From the NCBI GenBank assembly GCA_028023455.1, contig JAQFVV010006215.1, positions 12,999,473 through 13,063,472 on the forward strand: a stretch of DNA of 64,000 nucleotides, given 5' to 3'. Origin of the DNA: Epiperipatus broadwayi. Taxonomy: Eukaryota; Onychophora; Udeonychophora; Euonychophora; Peripatidae. The notes under the pieces were generated by a model. The model was not told the DNA's origin. It made no database searches and was given only the letters and a program-made list of their open reading frames with translations. The position numbers and the translations under genes are program-made. Position 1 is the stretch's first letter; every line of letters starts with the position of its first letter. This document shows positions 13,501 through 25,929 of this stretch, piece after piece.

Positions 13501-14875
13501 AACTTGCTTATATAATTGTATAGGATTATTAACAGACTAAAACAAATTTTGATTAGCTTGATTATCATTTTTGTGGAAAAAACAGACCGAATTGTAACAA
13601 TGATGTGATGTCAATAATGTTCATTTGAAAAGATGGAAATATATAATTAGATTGTTAAAGTATTTTAGAATGAAAAGGTGGATAAAAGCATTATAAGATT
13701 TCAAGTAAAGGCTATAAAGGAATAATGTGAATTATATGTGGATGTATTTATATTCTACATATAAGTTTTATAGTCAATATAAAAATTATTGTAATCTTTT
13801 TGTTCTTTGTATATCACTTTTTTTCTAGCATTAGGAAGGCCATAGTCATTTACAAATGTTTTCTAATCAATAATGATTTAGGCTATAACAATAATTTAAA
13901 GCTTTGTCCATTTTAATGATATTTTGGATTCATTTCAACATTAAAATCACAAATATGTAGATTCATAAAAAAATTCGAAAAATACTAATGTAAATAATCA
14001 TAATAAATAGATATCTACATATAGTAAATCTTAAACTCAGCATCTGGATGTAATAACATTGTATTGCATTACATTTGTATCTTTAAAATCGACACACTCA
14101 TCTCATCAATTCAGAATATTTGGGGATGTCTACCCTTCTAATAAAAAAAACTACATACTCATTATGATCAATATTGGATGGCTAGCAAAAATTGTTATGA
14201 ATCAGCTATCTGGCATACATTATTCATATATTAAACTATATAAGATGTTTGTTTAATTAAATAAAAAATATGTAGTTAGCTGCTTGGTACATCATACATT
14301 ATTTTGAGCACTTAAATGGCAGATTGAAAGATATTTGACTAACCTGAAATCGTTTTTAACTAGGAATTGATATAGAAAACACATTTGCTTTAAAAATTAT
14401 TTTTCAACATTTTTATTTAAAGTTGATATCATTATTAATACATTAATAATGAATGAAAATGTATTCAGTAGGTAAACAAAAAATTATTAATGTAATATAT
14501 TGAAATAGTTTTAAAAAATGACGAATATGATGTCATTATTGTTTTAATATTTAAATAATAATATTAATATTAATAGCAATTGAAATAATGCACTTGCATT
14601 ATTACATCTTTATTTATCATATAGTCTGTTGCTTGGAATGTCAAATGACATTCAAACAAAAAATAGTTTGTTTACAACAACAATTTTATTCCCTTGGTCA
14701 AACTGAGTCTTCCTCCCAATCCCCATTTTCCTTGATATCAAATCAAGAACATTGTAATTTTATAGCTGTACAATCTACATAGTGAGTCAATATTCAGTCA
14801 TACCAGTGATAAAAATTTTTTTGCATTGTAAAATTTTTCTAGATCAAACAAAAATAGCATAGAAGTCTATTGTGG
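13501..14875. other. AT-rich non-coding stretch
   Basis: Two short frames of 64-65 codons (14059-14256 and 14588-14782) have no recognisable domain and sit in AT-rich sequence. They are regarded as chance frames. Nothing else is seen. Confidence 0.4.
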
Positions 14876-15351
14876 TGTCACGGACAAGTTAGTTTAGGAT
14901 TATTTGAAATTTATTATGTAAATAGTATTGTAAAATTAGGGGGATTCATAAATAAGTCTAGAATTGTATGACTAAATAATATTAGAAGTGTATAACTAAA
15001 TAATATTGGAATTATCTAACTAAATAACTATAGATCTAATGTAACAATGTCATGTAGAAAATAACCATATATGGTGTGAAGATTTAAGTAAAACCAAAAT
15101 ACCTCGACTTATAAGATGAATTTGGGGATTATTCAAAACCCATAGGGACTAATGAAGGGCTCAGTTAGCAGACCATATAAGGAGAGGTATTTATAAAATG
15201 AGAGATGTTTTGTTTGAACTCCAGAAGTCGGTTATATGAGTGGAATATAGAGGGAGAATCAGGATAGTAAAAAATAAGAGACTACGGTGGTCCTAATGGA
15301 TAGACCTATGATACCCAACTTTAAAGGAGTGTTTTACTGACATATGTAACA
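14876..15351 (+). repeat. Possible solo LTR
   Basis: It starts TGTCACGGACAAG and ends CATATGTAACA, giving near-complementary TGT/ACA ends. Its interior is less AT-rich than the flanks and includes a TATTTATAAAATGAG box as expected of a promoter-bearing LTR. The 11-base start TGTCACGGACA recurs inverted at 53835-53845. A short tandem repeat with a 24-26 base unit containing ACTAAATAA lies at about 14957-15032. No matching 5-bp target duplication was found, so the element call is tentative. Confidence 0.35.
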
Positions 15352-16055
15352 GTTATGTATGTAATTGAAATTTGCTGAAAATTAAACTAATGTTTTAACT
15401 TATGCAAGCTGTCTAAATTTCTCATTTGTTTGATGTATACACGTCATCTATATAATCCAATGATTTATTAAACTTTTATATAGTTTTTGCTAAAGGTTTA
15501 TGTGCAGTGAATCTTCAATCCATCATTTATGTATATAATATTTTTCCACATCCATATATTATCTTTGGTCCTGAAGTCAATGTCAAATTATTTTTTCATG
15601 GATCTATTATTTCTCGAACTACTACTTTTTCACACTTACCATTAACAAGTCAATAGTTTTGATACATTTTATCGTGAGGATTTTTTTTTAAATGATTACT
15701 TTTTTTTAAGTTTATTGCCCTCCCTATCCTTCCTCTTTTTTTAAATTTTACTTTATTTTATAAATAGACTTTTTCTATTTTAAAAGATTAGAAACTTGAA
15801 AGGTTTGATCATAAATAGTGACCTAGATTTTGACTGAGCAATTGAAGCATTAAATTTGTCCAAAGCAAATGTTAGTAAAATTGTTGCTTTTTTTTTATTA
15901 TACAAATTTTAAGAAGTGACTTTAAATTATCTTATTTCTTATAATAAAGTAAGTGATCAGATAAGAGTATATATTACTTAATCACTACAAACAAACATTA
16001 TTTCTTAAACGTATATAATTACTACGATATTAAATAAATATTATAACAGTATAAA
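15352..16055. other. AT-rich non-coding stretch
   Basis: No supported feature seen. Confidence 0.45.
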
Positions 16056-16340
16056 GTGAAGTGGATAGCATAAGTGATGCATTTGTAATTTTATGGAGAA
16101 AGGCTATATCAATGAAAATCATCATCTTTAAAACAAGCATGAATGATCAACAAAAGCATCACTGTTTTACCATGCATTTAAAAATGAGCACAAATCAATA
16201 TCATTAGTCAGCAAGTAAGTAAAAGTAAATATAACATCTCTAGCAATAATCATAAAAACATCACTAGTCATTCTATATGATGGCTTTAAAAGAAAATACA
16301 AAATGTAGGCTAATCATCATCTGGTCAACTATTATTAAAA
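16056..16340. repeat. Direct repeat copy 1 (possible LTR)
   Basis: Shares several blocks in the same order with 19190-19535, separated by indels. Divergence is high, so if these are LTRs the insertion is old. Confidence 0.45.
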
Positions 16341-17539
16341 TGTCTTAAATTTTATTACATGATCATTTTATGTATTTAAATCTTTCAATAAGATTAGCCC
16401 AGCCAAATTCTTTTTTAGCAACTAGACTATCTTGCAACTAATGTGAGAAATAAATCTTTCTCACACACACCCCACTGAAATGGAAATAAAATTGATCCAG
16501 ATAAAAAGAATTTCTTTTTTTTATTTTATTTTTGTTTTTATTTACGTATTAAGATAAAGTATAAGTTTATTAATAATGTTATTTGTCTAGAAAAGGTCTC
16601 CCGATCCAGTAATTATAGGTAACTTTCACCCTCTTTGGTTCTAATGTGATGACATTTTCCTATAATGTTGTGCAATACTGTAGAGACCGTCACTTAAGCC
16701 TGAAAATATTTTTTGTAATTATTTTTTTTGTAGATGACTAGTTGGTATTATTCTTCAACTTGCTTGATTGCTTTTACCTAACTTGTGCCAGGAAAAGATG
16801 ATGGTAAATTGTCCACACTGTTAACTTCTGAATTATTTCTGCTCTCCTGAACTACTGTTACTCTTTCTTCTTTCCACTCTTCCTCTTGTAATTCTATATA
16901 TTATTTCTTTTGACAGCTATATTCCTTAGATTGATATTATACCTCATTTATTGTCATACTCTATTTTAAAAGTTGAAGGAGCCAAACTATCTTCTTCCCA
17001 ATCTTTTTTGCATCTGTTAAGCCATAACTAAGGGATTCAATAAATCCACTATCTACTCAACAATTTTTCTGTCCAACATATAATCATTTGATCTATCCTA
17101 TATGACAAATTATGCTGAATAATTATTATTATTGCCAGACTTCAACTGATATATCTGACACCAAAAAACCTCCTGTACCTACTCTATGTCTCTCTTATGA
17201 TACCTAATATTGTATATCAATCTCATGCTCTTCAGTCCAGTATTCATGCAACATTATATCCTGGAAATTTTTCTGCTTTTTATGTCAATGTTTTTGATCA
17301 GTGATGATGAGCATAGGCTAGTGCTATTTTGTAATGCTTCTCTATTCTATTTAATGATAAATTATTTTCTAAACTATGTGTTCTGTACAGGTTTCCCCTA
17401 AGTCACCATTAAATGTCTTTATTGTAAGAAAGTGATTGACTTTTTTCTTGGTATGAATTATGATCTGACTATTGTAACATCTCATTATACAGTTCTTTCA
17501 CATTATTTTGTTCATTTTTCATCTATCATGAAATTTTCA

Positions 17540-17766
17540 CTTAATTCTTCTTGAATTGCTTTCATGCTCTTCATGAGTTGATATTGTTCAACTTTCTACT
17601 TCTCAGCTTCTTGTTTAATCTTTGATACTTGATCCTGCATTTGCCCTATTCTTTTTTCATCCTTCTGGTTGTCCTATAAATTCTTTCCTGCCATTCTTTT
17701 TTCTCTTGTAAATTCTTGTTGGCTTTTCTCTTCACAATTTGATCAATTCTTTCAGCTTCTTGTTAT
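17540..17766 (-). pseudogene. Charged coiled-coil remnant, gag-like
   Basis: The minus strand reads in pieces such as QEAERIDQIVKRKANK, LQEKKEWQERI and, after a stop and frame change, QMQDQVSKIKQEAEK. The segments are rich in E, K, Q and hydrophobic residues at heptad-like spacing, typical of a coiled coil. At least two in-frame stops and a frameshift show it is broken. The link to gag rests on the flanking direct repeats and on the similar composition of the N-terminal gag region of the gypsy element in this window. No catalytic domain accompanies it. It could instead be a relic of a host coiled-coil gene. Confidence 0.35.
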
Positions 17767-19189
17767 ATTATACTCTCCTCATGGTAATAGCATCTATTTT
17801 CTTATCTTACTTTTTCTTATTTTCCTCCATTGCTCAGACTATTTTCTAAATAACTTTCTGAATACTCTGTTTTACTTTTTGATTACATATTTTTCCTTTC
17901 TGAGCATTTTTCTCTAACTTTATTAACATCTTTTAATTGTCTTCTCCTATTTTCTTTTACAGCATTTCTTCTCTTTGCTGATTGCTGTCTTCCATTTTTC
18001 TTAATGGTATTTGACTTTCTTCTGCTGTCTTTGAATGAACAAAGTGATTACTTTTTTATATTTTTTCTGTCAGTATCTGCCATATCTGGACTAACATGAT
18101 CATTTTTATTCTCTGATCTTCAGTTGAGTGCTGATGAACTCATTCTTCTCACCTTTTTTTAAATTTTGCCTTTGACAGCAATGAGTTTGTATTAAATTAC
18201 TCTTAGTCTTACAAAAAAAAAAAACTTTACATTTTCACAATAATATTTCATAAAATAACTTTCCAAGCAACTTTTCACAATTACCTGTTACTCCCTTATC
18301 TATCTTTTTTTTCAGCTGACTGTTTCAACCTCTATCTTTGCTTGTCTATTCTATGTTTCCTACTTTACTTTTCATTTCTATTTTGTTTGTGCATGTGTAA
18401 CAAATTTCTTCAGTCATTTTGTTTTTACAAATATATATTCATGCTTAAAATAAAGTTCATATATCAAGCCATATACCACATTTTTCCAGAGATCCAACTG
18501 GTATTTTTAACAATTAAAATGAATAGTGACTTGCAATCCTGTGATAGATAAACAACTCAAGCACTGAATAGTAAGTACACAGTTCCACATGAACAAACCA
18601 AGGGATCTATCTTCATTTAAATGCTACAAGATACCCACTAATCTGAATACAAAATAGTAATAATTCTTTAAAATCTAAATCCTTGTTCTTGGGGGATTAT
18701 GAAACTTATAGGATAATTCTAATATATATACAAACATCTTGAATTCATTGAAAGTTAAGCCATACTTCTTTGAGCCTTAGAGGATGGTAAATATGAAAGT
18801 GTGTTGATACAATGCCTGAAATAAAACCCATAAAATTTCAATGATCTCATTGCATTCTCAAACCAATGACAAAATTCTATATCAATCTAAAGCATATTTA
18901 AATAAACCCTAACAGTCAAAAGCTTCATCTGATCTCCAAAAATCTTACTTTGCTTCTACTTTTTTTTAAAATACAAACTCTCTTTTTTACATGTACATCA
19001 TTACCATTATTTTATAGTCTATTTCTATATACTCTTTTCACATGTTTCGCAGTAATTTTTTCTATTAATTTTGCATACAATACAGATGTTTATTTTTCAG
19101 ATATAAAGTTATATTCAAGCTTCAAGTTGTAATCATTTTGAAGTACAGACCATCAGAACTCAATCATTATTGGTCCCACATTTGAATCA

Positions 19190-19535
19190 ATATTTATAAT
19201 GGTATGAAGAGGATAGCATAGTAAATACATTTGTAATTCTATGGAATGAAGGGGGTAGCATAGGTGATGCATTTGTAATGTGAGAAATGAAGAGATATAT
19301 CAGAGAGTGATAGAAATTATCATGTTCAAAACAAGCATGAGTGATAATCAAAAGCATCATTGTTTTACTGAGTATAAAAAATGAGCAAAAATTAGCATCA
19401 GAAGCCAATAAGTATATATAAGTAATACTATAGCATCTCCAGCAATAACAAAAATCAATAATAATTTTTTGAGACTATATTTAAAAAAAAAAAAAAACAA
19501 TCTAATAATCATCATCTAGCCTAGCATTTGCAAAA
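19190..19535. repeat. Direct repeat copy 2 (possible LTR)
   Basis: Counterpart of 16056-16340. It contains an internal near-duplication of the motif GATAGCATAGTRAATGCATTT at about 19213-19280 and a 15-base A run near 19482-19497. Confidence 0.45.
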
Positions 19536-22500
19536 CTTTCCATATGATGGAACACCTAATTCCTGACATTTTAATGGAACATCTTGGATATTTTATAGGT
19601 AGATAGATATAAATAATAAATTAAGTAAGTAAGTAAATATAAAGTAAAAAAAAAACCAAAATAAGCATTTATTCTTAAATTTTAATTATGTAAAAACAAT
19701 CCTATGAAAATAGTAAAATAACTAGCATATATTCTAACCTGGTCTTGTGCATCCTCACTTCAGAATAGTATATGATATAAAATAAAACAGGTTCTAGCTC
19801 AGTTAATAATTAATAAATAAAATATTCAGCATTAAAATTAAAATGTTTCACTAGCTCAAATTTAAAATACGAATAAGGTTCAGTTTATAAAAATAAATTA
19901 AATAAATATTTAATATTTTCATGAGACTTGAAGTGAAAATACAGGTGACAAGATAGATTACATTGAGCCAATATCCCACAGGATACTACCTCAATGGCAT
20001 AAGAACACTATCCCCCCTTACTATTTCAAATAACAAACTCATAGTATTCTTACAACTTTAATAACTTCTACTCACTAAGATTAAACTAATAATTAAGTCT
20101 TAATCTTCTATTTGTAATAATCTAGCTCAATAAAAATCTCAGGTTCATAAAGTTTATTCTAAGTTAATAAAAAATACGGTAGTAAAATATGAGAAGGGAT
20201 TTTATGTCATAATCTACTACATTTAAACTAATAATAATAATAATAATATTCTTCATTGTTTAACTACTACTGGATATCTTTTCTTTTCGTTATATTTTTA
20301 TTACCATATAAAATAATACAATAATTTTATATAATCTTTTATCTTCATGTAATGATATAATAAATATGTGGTAGCATATGATAATCTGATAGACAAAGGA
20401 TGTGTGGCAACTGATAGCATATAATTCAGTATACTATTGTGATAACTAATTTATGACCAATAAAATAATATAAAATTATGATTATTTAATTAAATGAATA
20501 CTAATAAAATGTTTAAAATTCTTAAAATACTTCTCTGTTTATCTTTTTGTGCAAAATTATATTTTTGTTTCAATTGTTATGAATATATCATGATTTCATG
20601 CAGTGAAGTGGAGAAATAAACAATCCAGACACAAAAATTTTGAAAAACAAATTTTAACAAAGTTTATTAACAACAACAAAATAAAATAAACAATTTATGT
20701 ACACTATTTACAATGGATATCCTTATTTTAATCTTACATTTTTATCTACTAAGTTATATAAAAAATAGTTTATAGTTTAGTTATATCTTTATTTATACTT
20801 AAGACAAAATTAAAAAAAAATGTTACCATTTGGTTTCTCATTATGGTTAACTTATTATAAATATATTTACTTATTAGCAGAATATTTCATCCTTAATATT
20901 ATTAAACTATCTTATTTTTTTAAAAAAAAAAACATTCATAGGAAAACATTCTACAGAAAAACAAAATTAACTTTATAATGAGTATGGATTTCTCAAAATA
21001 TTAAAAAAAATTTCATCTTGCAAAGTCAAAGATGTTACATAAAATATTCATCCAAAATTCAGTACTAGATTTTAGTGTTTTATCACACGATGTTTACTAA
21101 TCATAATATATTTTTATTTAGCTTTACTTTAGTATGATATAAGTGTAATAATCAATATATTCCTATTATTCAATAAACACAAAATATATACTATGCGTAT
21201 TCCTTACATTTATTGTATATTATTGTTTTTAAAAATATGCAATACTTATTTTTCTCAAAAAAATAATAATAATAAAGCATTTAAAAATAATTAACATTTC
21301 AAAGAAAACATCTTGTTTAGATACTCTATTCCAAAATTTATATTTCATTTCCGAAATAAATTCAAAAATATATTCTATAATTCTTTTCTTTCCTTAGGAT
21401 TCATTGGACCTTCAATTTTAAGTTATACAATTCTATTCCTTCTAAGCAAATAAACCAATCTTATACAAAACGATAGCATAACCTAAGTTCTAAATTATTT
21501 ACCATTTCTTTTCAAAATATCTTACTAAACAATGCAGTTACATGAAATAAAGATAGCGAAACAGATATATAGGATTTAAGGAAGAAAGCTAGAGTATCAC
21601 TCATAACATATCTCAAAAAAAAAAACATGGCACAGTGCAAAGAGGTATGACCTTTGCCTGTCTAATAACCTCTAATACATGAACGATGTTAAAGCTATTT
21701 CTTCAGCTTTATTAGAACATCAAATATTTAAAGAAATATAAAACACTGTCCAAATAAAATGTGTACCAGTCATAGGGCTTTGTTAACTATGCTGATATCC
21801 ACATAAAGACTAAATATTATTTCTATTCCTTGTCATATCCTATTTCTTAAAAACATCATCTTGGTTTCCTGTTTACTAAGTACTTCCAAGCCACTATCTC
21901 AACATTATTTCTCCAGATTTTCCACATCTTACAGCGATAAATAACTATCTGCATTTACAAAACAATAAATAAAATTCACTGATAATTTTAAAACAATCTA
22001 GCTGTTCCATAAGAAAAGTCTGTCCACTTCATCATTCTGTATGCTTAATCATATATAATCTAATCAGACAATATTTGAATATCCTAACATGAAAATTTTA
22101 AAAGAATCACATAATTATTTGTTATTATGTTGGATTATATCACTAATATATATATAAAAAAATCATTGTATGCATATTTTCAAATCAATCCTATCTCATA
22201 ATGTTTTTTAAAATGTTGTATGAAAATGCGTTACATATAATTAAAACTTTTACACTTCATTCTTACTATCCATAGATGATCTAAAGAAAACAAATATACA
22301 TTATAAATTATTAATAGTCATTATTATTACCAAAATAACCTTTATCTGGTCATCATATTCAGTAGACTTCTTCATCCACTAGATACCGATCATTGCAAAC
22401 ATAAAGAAATATACATTCATACACTTTATTTTAAAATATATTCTTATCTAAATTATTAGATTATTCCATTATAAAATTTTATATCATCAACAAATTAATG

Positions 22501-24780
22501 TTTTATGTTTTCCTAATCTTATAAATAAAAAAAATAGAAGATTTACAATTATGCTAAGTTTCTAAAAATTTAAAAATTTAAAACTATAATTACGTATTTC
22601 TTCCACCAATTTTTTTACTTGACAACAGTTCATGATAAGTCTCAAAAAATGTTTATTACTTTCTCTAGAGTTTCCTAAATGTTCTCCTACAACCGCTTTA
22701 AAGTTTAAAAATAAAAATAATTATTAATCCATTTAGTAAAATTTATAGAAAATAATCCTTGGTTTTAGTATTTAGGACGATAATTATTAAATCATAATAT
22801 TAATTAATCCCGTGAAATTTCTTCAATATTCTCTGCGGCGTATCTGATGCATCTTCCATCTAATTTAGCTTTAAAAATATTCGATAAACTTTTTTTTTAC
22901 AATATTTCCATGGATCCATCTTTTATTTAACTATGTATTCACTTTTTTTATATAAGTTTCCTTCTTAATACATTTAAACTTTCGTTTGGTATTTTTTATA
23001 TATCACTTTTTAAAAAAACTTCAAGTACTTTTAAACAAATGTTTTCTAAATACATTTTAAACAATTCTAAGACTGGAGATTTTAATATCAAAAACGCTTC
23101 AGTAACATATTCTCCTGAGTTCTTTCTTTAATTCTTGAAAATATTTTTTTAAAAAATGTTACCTTCAGAAAGGATATAACATTTTACTCCTTTTGATATA
23201 ATATTATATAAACGATTCATAAGATATAATTGTCTTATTACTATTTTTAAAAAATAAATCTTGGATAAACTTATAAATAATACGTCTCAATACATTTTTT
23301 TTTTTTTTTAGACTCCGTATAATGTCCGAACTGAGGGTTTTATGCACTAGAACAGTTCTCCGGTGAAGCATTAATAAAGCTGTATCAAAATATTCCAAAA
23401 ACATTTTTATATTATTAGAATTTATATCTATTTTATTCCACAGTATATCCACTTTTTATTGCGAAGTTTAGGTCAAATTTCAGATAAAATAATCCTGGCA
23501 AGTAACTTTTAAAAATTAGAAAATCATTTTCAAGAAGTTCCCAAATATATTTTATTTTAAACTCTTTTTTGCAAAATACTTTTTAAATATTATCAATTAG
23601 TTTCTGCAAATAAAACTATAAGAAAGTATTAAAAAAATTGACTAAAATAAAAATTTTAAAATTTTAAAGTACTATCTTTTGATAGCTACTAATATACCTT
23701 TCTCTGGATTCAATCCATTATTAATATCCCCTGATACCTCCGTGCAATTCATATTTATAGTCTGTAAGAATACCTCATTTGATTGGTTGATTTTTACTTT
23801 TAGCTTGAGAACAAATTTACATATTTTTAGTTTTTTTTACAGAATTGAATCTTTAAAATAAAAATTTATGACGTAATAACTCAAAAATATTATTTAAAAT
23901 ACTACTTTTAAATCAATTATTACTTTATCAAAATTATTTAAACATTTAAAATAACTTTTAAAATAATTTTAATAACCTATTCCATCTTTAATATTCAATT
24001 TATCTATTTTTATTTAACAAAATATTTAATTTTTTTATTAACTGTATTCGTCTTCATTACATTATTTAAAACATGTTATATGATAGTTAACTTAATATTT
24101 ATTATTATTTGCTTTTATGATAGGCAATAATTCCATCCAATTCTATAATGCAATCTTTTAAAATATTTTAAACTTTGTTATTAATTCAAACAAGCAGTGT
24201 GTGTGAAAGTATGCATTATACAAGTCACATGATCAATACCTTTGACAGACGATTTTCAATCTATTTCTCTGCCTAGACTAATAAAATTGATACACTTATC
24301 ATATTTAATAATATAATTATAAAATTTGGAAGAACAATTTAGAAAATATAGAACTAGATATAACTCTCACCATCACAAAACTAATTTTTAAAATATACGA
24401 TATTAATTTTGACTATTAAATATGATTATAAATTTAAACACTGTATTTATTAACTTATCAGTTTTAAACTATTAAAATCGAATTTATTAAATATAATTTT
24501 AATATTTATAGCTGTGTTATTTAATATGGCCAGCTTTTACAACCATATGAAACAATATTTTAAGCCTTACATAACTATTTTTAAATAATTCGTTATAATT
24601 TTATATACTACGTATTTTCTTTAGCTTCAAATTGTACTTTATATTATAATTGATAAACTATAATTAACATATTAAAATAACATATTCTAAAATTTAAAAT
24701 TTTTAGTAATTGACTGAGATGGACTATTACTGACCTATAGAAAAGGGCACAATATATAAAATAAAATTAAGTCTTAATGA
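19536..24780. other. Long AT-rich non-coding stretch
   Basis: No convincing gene is visible in about 5 kb. A possible minus-strand poly(A) signal (AATAAA) lies near 20660, and 20640-20700 looks like the end of a 3' UTR, but no matching coding exon was recognised. An 82-codon frame at 23204-23452 (minus) starts directly after a stop at a GTG codon and has no recognisable domain. Confidence 0.4.
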
Positions 24781-24782
24781 CT

Positions 24783-25482
24783 TCAATGTTTTTGGATCTT
24801 CAGATTAGAAATTCTTTTGATATCAGGCACAATACTAGAAAGCTGAATTCCCATACTCAGTATAACATTGAGTCTAGTCTGCATTTTGATTTGGTTGCAG
24901 AGTAAGATGAAAATCTTGCCTAATCTTATTGCAAAATATAAATAGTTTTGTACTATAGTGTACTCTTCTCCAATAATATTATCAAATACATAACTAACAA
25001 ACACTAATAGTACAGTGAGCCCTGTGATATCAGAAGAGTCATTTACTTTCAACACATATTGACTGCAAAGTTTATATCGATGTATTACTTCTTTCTATAT
25101 GTCAACAGAAAAATCTTTGATGTGGCATGAAACAATACTATTTGATAATTGTAATGTGAATATTTGTTTAGCAGACTCTTTGTTTAATATATTGATACAT
25201 TGTCTTTCACACAAGACTTAATGAAGGTCTTGCCAATTATATGAGCTTCACCATTAGGTAAAATGAAAAAAATATATCTATGGCACTTTCATTGTCAGTA
25301 TCATTTGAACTTTAGATTTTTTAATGAGTCACATTGCCTCTTTAAAAAGTTTACATTTTTGCTTTGTAATCAGTGTGTTTTGTTTCTAAGAACCTACAAA
25401 ATTTATTTGGAGTTAATGAACTGTTTGCCAGTATTTTATTACATAAAATATACACTGCCAGTAGCCTCAGTGTTTTTCTGAA
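24783..25482 (-). pseudogene. hAT/ZBED-type transposase, BED finger and N-terminal catalytic part (broken)
   Basis: Reading the minus strand from 25482, the sequence encodes the C-terminal half of a BED-type zinc finger (ILCNKILANSSLTP, then a conserved F-L-E-T-K-H). After frame breaks come HIIGKTFIKSCVKD, SAKQIFTLQLSNSIV and a segment with VNDSSDITGLTVLLVFVSYV. In the ZBED5/FAM200-like hAT family this is the region containing the first catalytic aspartate (typically L-D-E-S-T-D-I). Several stops and frame changes occur and most of the transposase after this block is missing, so it is dead. The missing N-terminus of the same protein lies at 27690-27945, beyond the PLE, and both sides share the sequence at the junction. 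Confidence 0.65.
25450..25482. repeat. Putative target-site duplication, hAT/PLE junction (3' side of the PLE)
   Basis: The 10-base core CAGTAGCCTC at 25459-25468 recurs at 27703-27712. The flanks also match imperfectly (ATACA upstream, TGTTT-TTC downstream). The duplicated stretch lies in the same codons of the interrupted hAT gene on both sides of the PLE. Confidence 0.5.
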
Positions 25483-25600
25483 GGTTTGTGATGATGGTGT
25501 TCTAGCTGTATTTTTATATTGGACTATTTCCATCATTTAATATGTGTGTTGAATGTCTTTAGAAAAGTTTAATCTTTAGTTAAATATTCCAAATGCATTC

Positions 25601-25750
25601 AACTGTTAGTAATATCACAGCAAACAGGTTAGTATATGCACCAACTGTTAGTAATATCACAGCAAACAAATGATAATAATATCACAGCAAACAGGTTAGT
25701 ATATGCACTAACTGTTGGTAATATAACAGCAAACAGGTTAGTTTATGCTC
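25601..25750 (-). repeat. 42-bp tandem repeat at the PLE 3' end
   Basis: About 3.5 copies of a unit containing AACTGTTAGTAATATCACAG and CAAACAGGTTAGTATATGC lie between the hammerhead-like motif and the hAT junction. The second copy has a 24-base rearranged insert. The last unit runs into the stem III side of the hammerhead-like motif, so the repeat appears to be built from element sequence. Confidence 0.75.
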
Positions 25751-25815
25751 AATGTTTCGAGTGGTATTTTTCTCCCCTCTTCTTCAGGTGTTGCTGGCCT
25801 GACCAGTGACAGTAC
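25751..25815 (-). ncRNA. Hammerhead-ribozyme-like motif in the PLE 3' region
   Basis: On the minus strand the conserved cores appear in order: CTGAAGA at 25787-25781 (CUGANGA) and GAAA at 25758-25755. Between them GAG...GG pairs with CC.CTC as stem II. Upstream, CTGG-TCAGG-CCAG forms a hairpin that can extend through a CA/CA internal loop to TGT/ACA as stem I. A GUC or GUA triplet precedes it as candidate cleavage site, and only 2-3 bp are available for stem III. PLEs as a group are known to carry hammerhead motifs with minimal stem III in their terminal repeats, which fits the location. One extra A precedes stem II, and the choice of cleavage site is ambiguous, so activity is uncertain. Confidence 0.5.
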
Positions 25816-25817
25816 TA

Positions 25818-25899
25818 GCATGGGATTCGAACCTGGGTCCTTAGATTCTTGATTATTGAAATTTAAGGTAACGCTCTAACCAACTGAGCCATCCTGCCA
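25818..25899 (-). repeat. tRNA-like Pol III promoter module downstream of the PLE ORF
   Basis: On the minus strand a perfect A box TGGCTCAGTTGG (25891-25880) and a perfect B box GGTTCGAATCC (25833-25823) are spaced about as in a tRNA gene with a small insert. Between them CCTTA/TAAGG can form an anticodon-like stem with a ~20-base loop. The T stem has only 2 of 5 pairs and the acceptor does not close, so this is not a tRNA gene. It resembles the head of a tRNA-derived SINE. It starts about 30 bases after the PLE stop codon and runs directly into the hammerhead-like motif. Confidence 0.6.
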
Positions 25900-25929
25900 A
25901 AGGCAACAGTATGTAGTAATTTCATATAC

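Larger units (their letters stand above)
16056..19535 (-). mobile_element. Decayed LTR-type element with coiled-coil gag-like remnant
   Basis: Two direct repeats (about 16056-16340 and 19190-19535) share GGATAGCATAAGTGATGCAT-like sequence, then AAACAAGCATGARTGAT, AAAGCATCA and AATCATCATCT. They bracket ~2.9 kb. The interior is T/C-rich on the plus strand, so purine-rich on the minus strand, and encodes a broken charged coiled coil at 17540-17766. This resembles the gag region of the gypsy element at 28.4-39.6 kb. No RT, protease or integrase was found. It could be a non-autonomous or internally deleted relative. The LTR boundaries cannot be fixed. Confidence 0.4.

Noticed and set aside
23204-23452. 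Minus-strand frame of 82 codons with protein-like composition
   Set aside because: It opens at a GTG directly after a stop, has no recognisable domain, and lies in very AT-rich DNA without splice support.
24783-25055. Reading the 90-codon minus frame as an independent small membrane protein
   Set aside because: Its VNDSSDITGLTVLLVF segment and the neighbouring broken frames match the hAT/ZBED transposase pattern better.
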